A stretch of 64,000 nucleotides of DNA from assembly GCA_019022495.1 (NCBI GenBank), contig JAFEKR010000012.1, positions 496,001 through 560,000 of the forward strand, written 5' to 3'. The notes beneath the pieces were generated by a model, which had not been told where the DNA came from, made no database searches, and saw only the letters and a program-made list of their open reading frames with translations. Origin of the DNA: Epichloe hybrida. Lineage: Eukaryota; Ascomycota; Sordariomycetes; Hypocreales; Clavicipitaceae. Position 1 is the first letter of the stretch; every line of letters begins with the position of its first letter. Below are positions 23,656 through 35,176 of this stretch, one piece after another. The position numbers and the translations under genes are program-made.

Positions 23656-23659
23656 GTGA
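22276..23659 (+). CDS. SET-domain protein with N-terminal signal peptide
   Basis: Two exons, 22276-22923 and 23036-23659; intron 22924-23035 (GTGCGT..TCTAG, phase 0) containing C- and A-homopolymers. Product 423 aa. Residues 1-20 (MGLLCLASLLLVSTLTPSSS) look like a signal peptide. The SET domain starts at about residue 115 (DIPGKGRGIIATKLLHRGDR) and its catalytic core follows the intron: RMNHDCRPNAAYYF and AEISITYIDISMP, with a post-SET cysteine cluster (WGFNCSCSQCSL). This is the SMYD/SET5-like arrangement of a split SET. SET enzymes use S-adenosylmethionine to methylate lysines. The C-terminus is a run of twelve Asp then Glu. A secretory-pathway location for a methyltransferase is unusual. 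Confidence 0.87.
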
Positions 23660-24172
23660 GGGTGGCAGTCTGCCACATGGGTTTGTGGCGTCGGCGTATC
23701 GGCGTTTTGGGACCGGGGAAGGTACATAGTTCTGTGGTGGTCTGGTGGAAGCATGGGCTTGCCGGGTGATTCAAACTGAACCTGATCAACTTGCAGGTCT
23801 CTTCTCGATGCTTTGGGCTTCGTGCAGTTTCGGTGTATGAATTTTGAAAGCTGCTATCTGAGACATCATTCATCATTGATCATTTATTTGCCTGCCGAGT
23901 CGCCCGACCCTTGTTTACCCCGCTCTAAGCCTTCCTGAGATGCGCGGCAAGCCCAGGCTTTTATTTTAATGTACGTCTCCCGGTCCCTCGACCGGCAGAT
24001 TAATATTTGCCTTGGCAAACACCGTTCCATGTCGCCTTGCCGCCTCTATTGTGGGCGACATCTCGTGGTCTCATTCATCAGTGATTCAGTATTACAGACT
24101 GTGTACTTGATACTTGCTTGGTAGCCAGGTGTCCCGCAACCCATCAATTATCAGATAATCACTCTCGTCACA
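23660..24172. other. Intergenic region
   Basis: 3' UTR of the SET gene and promoter of the esterase gene; no feature seen. Confidence 0.55.
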
Positions 24173-25486
24173 ATGGGTAATTATCTCAAGCCAACATTGC
24201 TAGAGAAGCTCGACCTTCTCCCTGCGCTTTGTGGAGTGCTATTCACCATCTTTGTGGCCTTGTTAAACGGAGTTCGGAGAGGGCCAAACGACGAGCCATC
24301 GTTGTATTTACACGTCGTTTACGCTGCCACACGACGGGTGGCAACTCGCTTGTCGGCCTCTCAATCACAGTGAGCTGGACCTGAATGAATGGGCATGCTC
24401 AACATTGTTGGACCATGTATGAGGGAAATGGCCCAGACACACAAAAAAAAAAGGCTAATGCGAATGAAAAACGTCATCAGATGGGTCTTTCAACACACAG
24501 ATGTCGGCTATCAGCAAGAGGCGAAGGCGTCCAAAATACCCCCTCGTATAGTCGACTTACCGCACGGCGCCCGGGGCAACTGGATTGGAGACCCAAATGC
24601 CGAGCACGTGCTCGTCTGGTATCATGGTCTGCATGTTTCCATCATCGTACTCGAACATTCATCCCAGAATGAACTGACCAATAGTTGTAGGCGGTGGCTT
24701 CACATTACCCCCTCTGGGACACCTCAGATTCTTCATGCGGCTCATCAAGTCCAGACGAGACACCAAGCCGAGCCTTTCCATCTTCTTCCTCGAATATACT
24801 TTGGCCCCGACGGCCAAATATCCCACGCAGCTCACCCAGGCTGTCGAGGCACTGCGTCATCTCATCACGACCGCCAAGCGCAGCCCGTCTCAGATCATCA
24901 TCGGCGGCGACTCTGCCGGCGGGAACCTGGTTTGCGGAGTCCTATCCCACCTGGCTCACCGCCATGAAGCAATCGAGGAGCTCACGCTCGGTGAACCGCT
25001 TTCCGCGGCCGTCATGATGGCTCCCTGGACGGCACTGAACAATCCTGATGCTGGTCTGGCGGGCTACGAAGGCGGCGATGTGCTCACGAAACGCTCGCTC
25101 GAGAAATGGGTCGGAAACTACATGGGGGATGCGACGCCGGATTACTACACTGATGCGTCGCGCGCGCCAGCACAATGGTTCCGCGGATTGCCCGTCAAGA
25201 AGATTCTCGTCATGGCCGGACAGCATGAGTATCTCTTGCCCGAAATTAACACCTTTGTAAAGACGTTGGAGGTGAGTCCCAATTTCGATCTCGACAAGTC
25301 TGGCTCCAAAGGCGTTTTGAATGGTTTTCAGGCTAACAGGACTAGGCTGGATATGGTCCCCTGGAGTTTCACGTCGCGGCAAAGGAAGCGCACATTGCGC
25401 CTTTTGTGAACTTGGTGTATCGTTACAACTTGCCCACCGGACAAGGCGAGAAGCTGGTTGCGTGGATTGAAGAAGTAATTGCGTGA
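24173..25486 (+). CDS. HSL-type alpha/beta hydrolase (esterase/lipase)
   Basis: Four exons: 24173-24369, 24481-24626, 24691-25271, 25346-25486; introns 24370-24480 (GTGAGC..TCAG), 24627-24690 (GTCTGC..GTAG) and 25272-25345 (GTGAGT..CTAG). Product 354 aa. A hydrophobic segment near the N-terminus (ALCGVLFTIFVALLNGV) suggests membrane anchoring. The oxyanion motif YHGGGF (H114-F118) is created by splicing the second intron. The nucleophile elbow is GGDSAGGN with S189. The acid is expected in AGQHEYLLPE and the histidine in AAKEAHIAPF, which is joined by the third intron. The first intron is the least certain: its acceptor was chosen for phase and its GCTAATG branch-like motif. Substrate unknown. 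Confidence 0.8.
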
Positions 25487-26122
25487 GGAAAGGGCGTCGA
25501 GGCTTTTCACTTGGATAGATGGACACTATTAAAAGGTCACGCAAATCGCAATCATCTGTCTCAGCTTACATGTAGATTCGTCGCGTCGCACAGGAGTCGT
25601 GCATGTAGGGTAGGCACGGAGCCAAGCCAAGCCGAACAATGGGCCAACGAGAGTGGTCCACGGCCTGGTCCCTGGGCCGTTGCGCCACAGCCGCCACGTC
25701 GCCACAGCAACCAATTAATTATTCCTGGCAAGGGGCGCGAACAACAAACGAGCATTGGACGTCACCTAGCAAATCCATGCATGCTCTTGGCGGCTCTCGA
25801 AGGCTCGAAACACGGTCGGCACGATTGCTCTGCTTTGCTGCTCTGCTTTGCTGCTCTGTTTTTCTATTTCCAACGTCCAGCATTCGGCTTTCCACATTCG
25901 ACAGCCCCGACTTCTTTCTTTTATCACACCCTCCCCCCATCTCGTACATGATTGCACTATTGAACATTGTTGAAACGATTAGCCCTTTTTTCTTGCACCT
26001 CTTGAACCCTTGGAACAACCTCGACGACTGCCATCGCCGACCCGTTTTGCTTGTTTTGCTCGTTTTGCTCGACGTGATAAAAGACGTACATCCCTGGCAA
26101 ACCGGCGCAGTGTCTGCACACC
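25487..26122. other. Intergenic region
   Basis: No gene recognised. A TTGCTCTGCTTTGCTGCTC-type short repeat is present near 25825-25860; the rest is probably promoter of the kinesin gene. Confidence 0.5.
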
Positions 26123-29100
26123 ATGGCGGATGCAGGGCAATCGTCCATCACCGTTGCTGGTAAGTAACATGCCACCACTGCGTGCGTGCATACATATGCC
26201 TGGCACTGGTTATCCAGACCAATACTGACAGTTTCTTCTTCAGTCCGGGTGCGGCCATTCACAATCAGAGAAGCAGCCCAGCTGTACGGATTCACGAAAC
26301 CATGACAGATAAACGACGAGCTTTGCGTGACTAACTGATGGAGATGCAGGCAAAGATCAGATGAAAGCCCCGTCTTTCTGGGCGACGGCTCTCTGGCCGG
26401 AGTTCCAGCCCCTAAGCTGCATCAGCGTGGCCTTCGCAGTGTCATAAAGGTCGTGGATGATCGTTGCCTGTATGTGCGAGTTGTACCCTCCGCCGTGACG
26501 GTCGCGCTGCTGTTCTAACGAGTACAACCGCAGCGTCTTCGACCCTCCAGAAGACAGTCCCGTCCAACGATTCTCCAGATCCGTCGTGCCGACGTCAAAA
26601 AAGGTCAAAGACCAGGTCTTTGCCTTTGACCGCGTCTTTGACGAGAACACGACACAATCCGACGTGTACGAAGGAACAACCAAAAGCCTACTCGACAGCG
26701 TCTTGGATGGCTACAATGCTACCGTCTTTGCGTACGGTGCTACCGGCTGCGGCAAGACTCACACAATTACAGGGACATCCCAACACCCTGGCATCATCTT
26801 CTTGACCATGCAGGAGCTGTTCGAGAAAATCGACGAAAGAAGCCAGGACAAGTCAACGGAGCTGAGCTTGAGCTACCTTGAAATCTACAACGAGACGATC
26901 CGCGATCTCCTGGTCCCAGGCGGCAGCCAGGCTGGGCTAATGCTCAGAGAGGACAGCAGCCAGGCAGTAACGGTTTTCGGCTTGTCGAGCCATCACCCCA
27001 AGAACGTCCAAGAAGTCATGGACATGATCATCCAAGGCAACGAATACCGAACAGTTTCTCCGACAGAGGCGAACGCGACCTCATCCCGATCCCACGCCGT
27101 GCTACAGATCAATGTGGCCCAGAAAGACCGCAACGCCGACGTCAACGAGCCGCATACCATGGCAACACTCAGCATCATTGATCTGGCCGGGTCGGAGCGC
27201 GCATCCGTTACCAAAAACCGCGGTGTTCGGTTGACGGAAGGCGCCAACATCAACAAATCCTTGCTTGCTCTGGGAAGCTGCATCAACGCCCTTTGCGACA
27301 AACGGCAACGCGCCCACGTGCCATATCGAAATAGCAAGCTTACACGATTGCTCAAGTTCTCCTTGGGTGGAAACTGCAAAACAGTCATGATCGTGTGTGT
27401 TTCTCCCTCGAGTGCCCACTTTGATGAGACGCAGAATACACTGCGCTATGCAAACAGGGCCAAGAACATCCAAACCAAAGTCACTCGGAACGTCTTCAAC
27501 GTCAATCGACATGTCAAGGACTTTTTGGTCAAAATTGACGAGCAGATGGCTCTGATTAATGAACTCAAGGCTCAGCAAAAGGATGCCGAAAAGATGTTCT
27601 TCGCCAAATTCCGCAAGCAATGCGACAAACGAGACAGCATTGCTCGCGAAGGCGTGCAACGGCTTCGAGCGGCATACGATCATTCAGCTGCTGAGCGTCA
27701 AGAACGCATCACAACAATGAAGAAGCTCAAGGCCTGCGAGCGGCGGATTGCTCTGCTCACTGGGTGGCTCGCAGCATTCGACACCGTTTGTGACCAGAGA
27801 AGCGACGACGGCCCCATGCCGCAAAACCTTTGGTCAATTCGAAAGACGGCGCAAGGTGTCCTGGCCGAGCTGGAAAACAGCCGCCAACATATCCACCAAA
27901 AGCTCGAAAAGGCACCATGGGAGCGAGCTCTCGACACGGCGCTGTCGCACAGTCTGCAGCAACTGGAGGGACTCGAAGGCGCTGACACGGGGGAGCGCGC
28001 GACACTGGCCCGCGAAGCGGAATTCCTCAAGGCCAATTTTGGCCGTGAGTCGTATCGCGAAGTCCTTGAACAAGAAAAGCTCGGCGACGCTACCATGATG
28101 CAGGTGCTTCTCACTGCCCAGTTTGAGATGCTCGCGTCATTATCTGACACTCTTGCCATGGATGAGGAGACGGCAGTAGCACATGCCAAGACGATTATTC
28201 ACAAACTCCTCGAGACTGGGTACCACGCGGCGGGTCAGGTCGTGAAGCCGGATGGCTCCCTGCCCGCGGTTGAAATCTTCCCTCCAACGCGTAAAGGCAC
28301 GCCCAAGAGGAAGAAGAGCCTGACATCCTACGTCAGACCAATCGCGCCCCCCGCACTCGCCACTGTGCAAAATGAGCATGTGTTTGCAAGTCCCATGAAG
28401 TCGTCGCCAAGGAGACGTAAGGTGTTTGGCGCGGCGAAGAAGGGCATCAGCTTCACACCAGTCAAGAAGTCCAAAAAGGGAGGCGTGCGCTGGAGAGACG
28501 ATGAGAGCATCGATGGAACACTGGCCGACTTTGCATCAACACCCCGGCAAATGGACACGACACCAGACCAGTCGTCGTCGTGCGAGAAGACACCAGTTCC
28601 GCCCTCGGAGCCGGCATATCTGGTCGAGAACGAGCAGCCAAAAGCAGTCCCCGAGCAACGTAGCCCCAAGATCGAAATCGACTCGTCTCTGCTCATGGAA
28701 GACAATAATAGCACCATGGCGGAGAAGCCCCCGAGCAGGTTCCAAGCCGGATTCCTGTCCAAGAGCTCGAGAATATCGACGCAGCCGGAAGGGTCCCCTC
28801 TCCAACCGCCCCCAACTTCCAGCCGAAGTCTGTCGTACAGCTCCCCTCAGTCAGGCACGGTATCACCCCTTCGCGCATTGGATGCCGCCAAGGCCGGCAA
28901 CATGTCACCGCCATCGCTGCCCGTACCTCGAAGCAGGCTCAGTCCCTCGCAACCGCGATCCCTGCAACCCGTCGTGGACGAGAACAATGCTCCACAACAG
29001 GGGACTCCAAGCTCAGGCTCAGACTCTGATTCCAGCCTGATTGATGCTCGCAAGCTCCGCAGTGCCATGCAGTGTGCCAAAATTCGCCGGCCGAGTGCGC

Positions 29101-29477
29101 TGGGCGGACCACCAGCCAACTCTCAAGGAAGACGCGTGTCCTCGATATCATCCATACCGGAACGGACAATGCCTAGACCCAGCATGCCATCAGCACTGGC
29201 GAGCAGCACCAATGGCATCTCGAGAGCCCGTCGCGGAAGCCTTGAAAGACGCCGAAGCCCCCCTCTTCCCTGCTCACCAGAGTACAAGAGCGACCAAAGT
29301 CTTACGGCTGGTCAAGCACGGCGGATGAACCTGGGGGGAAGCGTCCGGCTCGAGACGACTGGAACGAGTCCTAAGGAGGGCTTGAAGGAAGCACCGCGTC
29401 GCGTCACCATCAATGTCGGATCGACGCCTGCAAGTCACCGACGCCCGGAGAGCAGGGGAAACACGACATGGCGATGA
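26123..29477 (+). CDS. Kinesin-8 motor protein (Kip3 / Klp5-6 type)
   Basis: Four exons: 26123-26159, 26244-26283, 26350-26469, 26534-29477; introns 26160-26243, 26284-26349 and 26470-26533 (phases 1, 2, 2), all early, as is common in kinesin genes. Product 1046 aa. The motor domain covers about residues 8-375: ITVAVRVRPF, the kinesin-8 signature RSVIKVVDDRCLVFDP, P-loop GATGCGKTHT (about 134-143), switch I NATSSRSH (about 246-253), switch II DLAGSE (about 282-287) and the microtubule-binding HVPYRNSKLTRLLKFSLGG. A neck coiled coil and helical region run to about 590; the tail is disordered, with basic patches (SPRRRKVFGAAKKG). Kinesin-8 motors walk to microtubule plus ends and promote depolymerisation, setting spindle length and nuclear position. 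Confidence 0.95.
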
Positions 29478-30055
29478 AAAATTTCCCCAGGGTGGAACGA
29501 GGCATGCCTCTCACATTGTCAATTGAACATGGTTAGTTTGCATGTACAATTTTTTTTTTTTTTGCTTTCGGCATCACACACACAAGTCTTGCCGTCTTGC
29601 TGGGTTGGTTAATGGTTATTACGATTTCATCTGGGGACGGACACAACAGGTCGGGCGTTGATGAAGAGAGACGTGGCGAATGCTGCATGCATGATTGAAG
29701 CATTGCTGACGAGTTTTGTACTTGTAATCAGAATGACTGACTTATTCTACTTATTTGAAAGAGGCTTACTTGAAAATGTCGTTTATTCCGTCGTGAACCT
29801 TGTACATGATGACGTTCCAACGCAATTATTGATAAAGCATTCATTGTCTTGATGATTTTCACAAGTATTACTTATTACTCGTACTAGAACTCATGCCTCA
29901 CGCCAACCATGCCATAAAGGGCTGTTCCTGTTCCGACCTTTTTTTTTCTTCTTTTTTTCCTACCAGTTGATCGGTCCGCGGACGCGACAACTTCAACCAC
30001 GTTTTGACGATTTGTCTCGACTTGCCCGTCGCCAACAGATGTCTACGTCAGTGGC
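29478..30055. other. Convergent intergenic region
   Basis: 3' ends of the kinesin and copper-transporter genes, with T-runs near 29552-29564 and 29939-29960. No gene seen. Confidence 0.55.
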
Positions 30056-30976
30056 TCAGCCACAACAGAGCGTGGTCTCTTGCGCCGCGCTTGTTGGCTC
30101 GCCGCTGTATCTATTCGCGTTAGGAGGGAAAGGGATCCTTGTGTATCACGGTTTTTTTGTCACGATAAATCTGCACTTACCCGGGGATCAAGGCCTCCCA
30201 CTGGAAGATGAAGGCGCCGAAGAAGGCGCCGAGGAAGATGCAGAGCAAAAGGTAGCCGTTGTAGTACATGGCGAGCTTAATCGCACAGGTCATGTCATGT
30301 CAGTCGGTCTTGCGGCATCTTTCACGATTCCCGTTTTCAGTTCAAGTCACGTACCAGCATGAGGATATAGCCGACGAAAAAGGCGAGCATGTGCAAGAAA
30401 GCCCGGATGGCCTGCTGCGAAACATTTGGCCGGAAGGGGGGAACGGCATCGCGGCTGCGGCTGGTGATTGCCATGGCGGGCGTCTTGCCGCCGCCGTGGA
30501 CGGAGTCGGTTGTCGGGGTGCTGCTGCCTGCGGTTGCGGGGGCGACGGCGACGGCGTCGGCCTGACACTTGGAGACGTGCTGCCGGATGAGGTATCTGTC
30601 GTATTCCTTGATGGAGCGACGGAGGAACTCGAGGGACAGGGTGAGGAGGAAGACGCCGATGCAGGAGCCGGCGAACATGGCCGACGAGGTGATGCGCCAT
30701 TGGGAGGAGAGGAAGCAGGCGTCGATGGTGTTGAGGTTGAACAACATCTTTTGTTTTTTGGGAGGGGGGTCAAGTTAGCTTGGGACATTTTTTTTCCCGT
30801 GTCTTCTTTTTTAGGGAAGATAGATGTTGTGGTTTCATTTTCGTGATGCGGGCAAGAGCGTGACGTACGGATATTTTGCAGCCGGTGCCGCCGCCCATGC
30901 CGCCCATGCTTTTGGCAGAGGCGGTTGGCGAGCCTGAGCCGCCTGTGGCCATGGCTGCGTGTCCGGAGTGGTCCAT
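30056..30976 (-). CDS. Ctr-family copper transporter
   Basis: Four exons: 30976-30869, 30747-30355, 30275-30181, 30110-30056; introns 30868-30748, 30354-30276 and 30180-30111. Product 216 aa. The N-terminus MDHSGHAAM is His/Met rich and followed by an MGGMGGG stretch, as in extracellular copper-binding ends. TM1 follows CKISMLFNLNTIDACFLSSQ. TM2 and TM3 are assembled across the second intron: ILMLLAMYYNGY holds the MxxxM copper selectivity motif and LGAFFGAF the GxxxG packing motif. The last exon is supported by a CTAAC branch point, correct phase and a C-terminal CCG, since many Ctr proteins end in Cys-rich tails. If the last intron is retained, translation stops at TAA (30179-30177), inside the GTAAGT donor, giving 199 aa without the cysteines. 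Imports Cu(I). Confidence 0.88.
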
Positions 30977-32775
30977 GGTGTTGTTGTGTGTGAGGCTGCT
31001 GGGCGGGATATCTCCGAAGAAGTTGGTGACGAGCAAAATCTGATGGTACTCGCGCTTGACGATGTGCGGACCTACAGAAGGAGGGAGGGCAGGGTTCAGA
31101 AGAATCAGTGCGAGAAAGGGAGGCAGAGAAGGAGGAGGAGGTGGTGGGAAATATATTAAATCTCCGAAGCTAGGTGATGGATAGCCCTCCCTCTTGTGTT
31201 TGCATTTGAAAAGAGGCATGCATAAAACCTTATTTTATTAGTAGCCACGGGCTTGGGCCCCATTTCTGCCTAGACTTGTTTTTTTTCTGGGCATCGTCTT
31301 ATCGTCTATCGGCTGGTCTTGGTCTGCAAAAACGGCTCTGAGTGCGTTTGAGCAAGTTTTGTTTGGTTGTAGAGCAGAAAGCACAAGAGAGGGCTGATAA
31401 AAATAAGTCATGGCATGAGGTTGAGCTTTGGATGGGTGGGGCTGACAAGAGGCCCCGCTACGAGAAGGAATCAATCAATCACGATGCTTAGACAAGCCTC
31501 GCGCATCCACTTTGCATCTACTTTGGCAAAGCGGTGTGGCTCTCAAGACTGACGTCGACGCAAACGAAAAATGGAGCTTTCCCGACACAAGGGCGACATT
31601 GTTGGCCTCTGTATGTACATGATTACTGCTTGACATCGGCTGCGAAGTGAATTTTCTGACCTCATCTTGAAAGAGGAAAAGCCCTGCCTTTCTCGATGAT
31701 AACTTCTGTACATGCATGATTCGTTTCCTCCAGGTGGCCTCGTCATCCTCGTCAGTCGGCTTTTGGAATACCCCCATTTCATCAGACCTTGGACTGTTAC
31801 AAGATTGTATGTGCGCGATATTTGATCGCTTTCTTGCTGGGTATTAACAGCGTCAATAGCACCTTCTGCGGTCGCATAAATAGCTGCATCTCAGGGAACG
31901 ATATAATAAATGGCATTTACAAGAGACTCGTTATTGGTTGCGTTGCGTTGCGTTGCGTTGCGTTGCGTTGCGTTGTGAGGCCTCTTGATAATGAAAAGGA
32001 AGGAATTGCAAGCGTTGCAACAAGCATTATATTGCAGTGAGCTGCCGAAGATGCGCATTCAAAAAACGCGATACATACTGTACAAATGCGCATTTATGTA
32101 CATAGATGTCCCAACTTTACCCGGATGATTCACAATGCATGTACGGACTACATGTACGGAGTATGCAAGACAGACCCACGACATGTCGCTCTACAGCAAA
32201 TCAACGCCGCGCATCACCCCCTCCACCTTGGAGAAGAAAAAAGTCACCAGAAAAGAAATCGCCCGAATACGTGTTCAAAACCACGCGGCTTCTGATACAT
32301 TGTCATCCATCCATCGATCCGCACTCCGTACTCCGTCCTCCGTATCACCACAAGACCTGCAACGGCTGCAACGGAGCGGGTCGCTGAAACCCCGTCCACC
32401 CATTTCTCGACTTGGCTCAATCAGTCCAAGTACATAATCAGAACCCATGGTAAGCCAAGCAAGCCAAGCCAAAGGTGTGGAGTCAATTTCCTTCCCAGTT
32501 ATCAACTCGACTGAAGAAAAAAAGACCCCCTTTGACCAAGCTTCTGTACATAGTCTCCCACAGACACACGACCTCTCTTGCATCAATTCAGTCTCTTTGC
32601 ACAATATTAAAAAGCCAGCGAGCGCGTTTCACCATTTCGAGACGAACCCCTTAACGCGCCGTCACGGGTCTTTGGAAGCTCGCGTCTGCGAGAACATCCC
32701 CTATTCTCGATTTTTTCCCTCTCCCTCCCCACTCTCCATTCATACCACACCTGAATTGCTGCTCAGCCCAACAAG
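30977..32775. other. Intergenic region, 1.8 kb, between divergent Ctr and ERG9 genes
   Basis: Open frames are short and lack motifs. It contains a (CGTTG)7 repeat. The proximal parts are the promoters of the two flanking genes. CTCCGTA-type motifs recur near 32152-32345 but I cannot assign them. Confidence 0.5.
31941..31975. repeat. (CGTTG)7 pentanucleotide repeat
   Basis: Seven perfect tandem copies of a five-base unit in intergenic DNA. Confidence 0.95.
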
Positions 32776-34454
32776 ATGGGCGCTCTCAACCTTTTGCTGC
32801 ACCCAAGTCAACTACGCTCCGTGATTCAATGGTACGTCTTTGCTCTCTTCTCTGAAATCATGCTCCTTGCGTTCTCCAACCATTCTTCCCCTGTCAGCCG
32901 CACCGGCTAATCCGGAACCCCCGAATCGCAGGAAGCTCTGGCACAACCCCGTACACAGGCGCGATCCTTCAAAAGAGTCGGAAACGCTGAAGGAATGCTT
33001 TCGCTTGCTGGACTTGACAAGCCGCAGCTTTGCCGTTGTCATCCAAGAGCTGAATCCAGAACTTCTCGTCCCCATTGCGTTATTCTACCTCGTCCTGCGC
33101 GGCCTAGACACCATTGAAGATGACATGACAATCCCGCTCGAAAAAAAAATCCCCCTCCTGCGCGACTTCCACAAAAACATGGAAATCGACGGCTGGCAGT
33201 TTCACGGAAGCAATGAGAAGGACAAGGAGCTCCTGGAAAAGTTTGACGTGGTCATCACAGAACTCAAGAAGGTCAAGCCACAATACTACACCATCATCAA
33301 GGACGTCAGCAACAAGATGGGAAATGGCATGGCGGACTACGCCCAAAACGACGAAATGATCAAGAAGGGTGTCCAAACCATCGATGAGTACGAGCTGTAC
33401 TGCCATTACGTCGCAGGGTTAGTGGGCGAAGGGTTGACGAGATTATTTGTGGAATCTGAACTCGGCAACCCCAAGCTCTCGGAGCGTCCCTCCCTGACAG
33501 AGTCCATGGGCCAGTTTCTTCAAAAAACCAATATCATCCGTGACATCCGTGAGGACTGGCAAGACGGTCGACGTTGGTACCCCAAGGAGATCTGGAGTCG
33601 ACACGTGGACAAGTGGGACGACCTGTTTGATCCCAAGTACGAGGAACAGGCCCTCAATTGCATTTCCGACATGGTTCTGGATGCCATGAAGCACGTCGAG
33701 GAGTGTCTCTTCTACATGGCGGGCATGCGCGAGCAGAGCGTCTTCAACTTTGTCGCTATTCCCCAGGGAATGGCCATTGCCGGCATGGAGTCCATGTTCC
33801 GCAACCCCGATGTCCTCAAGCGAAACGTCAAGATCACAAAGGGCGAAGCTTGCCAAATCATGATGGACTGCACTCAAAACCTCCGCACTGTCTGCGACGT
33901 GTTCCGGAAATACGTCCGCAAGATCCAGAAGAAGAACGACCCCAGAGACCCCAACTACCTCAACATTAGTGTACGATGCGCCAAGGCATGTTTGCAGATG
34001 ACCCCCGTCACACACACACACACACACACACACAAATTCTGTCGTCTCCTCCAACCTCTCCCGCTACACTTTATCTGACCGTCATTTCCTAGATCGAGCA
34101 ATTCATCGAGACCTTGTACCCCGTCCAGGACCCCAAGAGACTCGTCGCCGAGAACAGCCAGAAACAAGAGAAGCAGCCCGGCATGGACGCCGGCGAGACC
34201 GTCGTCATGTTTGGCATCGTCATGTTCGCTCTCGTCTGCGTCTCCAGCATAATGGTACTTGAATCTCGCATTCTCCTCCCTATCCACATTTCTCAAACGC
34301 GCGCTAACAGATGTTGTGACAGATTGGTGCCGCCTGGCTCATGGGAGCCCAGTTCCCCAACGTCTTCAAAGAAGCCAGCGTCTTCCTAAAACACGTCAAT
34401 AGCCCGACTTCGAGTCCGAGCACCCCCGCCACAACAGGCAGAGACGAACTATAG
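32776..34454 (+). CDS. erg9: Squalene synthase (farnesyl-diphosphate farnesyltransferase)
   Basis: Four exons: 32776-32831, 32932-33985, 34093-34254, 34323-34454; introns 32832-32931 (GTACGT..GCAG), 33986-34092 (GC donor, CTAG acceptor) and 34255-34322 (GTACTT..ACAG). Product 467 aa. It condenses two farnesyl diphosphates to squalene with NADPH, the first committed step of ergosterol synthesis, on the ER. Motifs: [20 protein letters not shown], first Asp-rich [32 protein letters not shown] and second Asp-rich [19 protein letters not shown]. The tail has one membrane helix ([20 protein letters not shown]), as in tail-anchored ERG9. The second intron was assigned a GC donor because the joined sequence SVRCAKIEQF aligns without gaps to the conserved yeast tail. 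The protein ends in GRDEL. Confidence 0.96.
34009..34034 (+). repeat. (CA)n run inside ERG9 intron 2
   Basis: About 13 CA units within the GC-AG intron. Confidence 0.9.
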
Positions 34455-35176
34455 AGACATGACCGTGTTCCCAATCTTCTCCATTCCCCCTGACCTCGAC
34501 AAATTCCTGTTCCATTGTCTTTTTTTTTAATACTAATTCAAACTTGGTACCATGTAAACAAACAGGTCAATTTGATGGCGCATTACCTTGGGCTACGACG
34601 ACGTCGCATTACATACATGTACTTTTAATCATGAGATTCATGCTCAGCGCAGATTCTGCATCCAACCTGGTTTCGTCCCCCCCTTTTGGGCTTTTTTTTT
34701 CAATCTGGGGTCTTGTCTTTTGCCGCACCATGGTTTCAGTTCCCTTTTCCTCCCAACACCCAGCACGGATGTCAAATTGCAATCTGGTCCAGTCATGACC
34801 ATGGTTGTGCCGAAGATGTGCTAAAATCGACCGCCATGCTCTATGCTTCTCCTGTGGAATGGCCCAGTCTGGATCTTGTCATGGTGATGAATACATGATG
34901 AGTCTTGATTGGCGAGCAACATTCTGAGTAACGTCTGTATTTGTTATTACTTCTTCACATCCCGTAGAGTCGTGGTCTTGGCACAGCAGGGCTGCTTTTA
35001 TACTCTCGATAGCTGATATATTTGCGCTGTGCTCTCTGCGAAATTGATTTCAAACTCTAGAAAAATGATGGACATGGGCATCAGCACGTGTTGATGCAAT
35101 AAATAGCAGCCTGTCTACTAGATTCCGTGATTCAAAAACGTCATATCATGATGCCTTGCCTGCCACTCTGTTCCTC
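34455..35176. other. Convergent intergenic region
   Basis: 3' ends of ERG9 and the subtilase gene. No gene seen; ordinary mixed sequence with short T-runs. Confidence 0.55.

Noticed and set aside
33971..34092. Canonical GT donor at 33971 for ERG9 intron 2
   Set aside because: It would delete conserved VRCAK before IEQF; the GC donor at 33986 keeps the family alignment.
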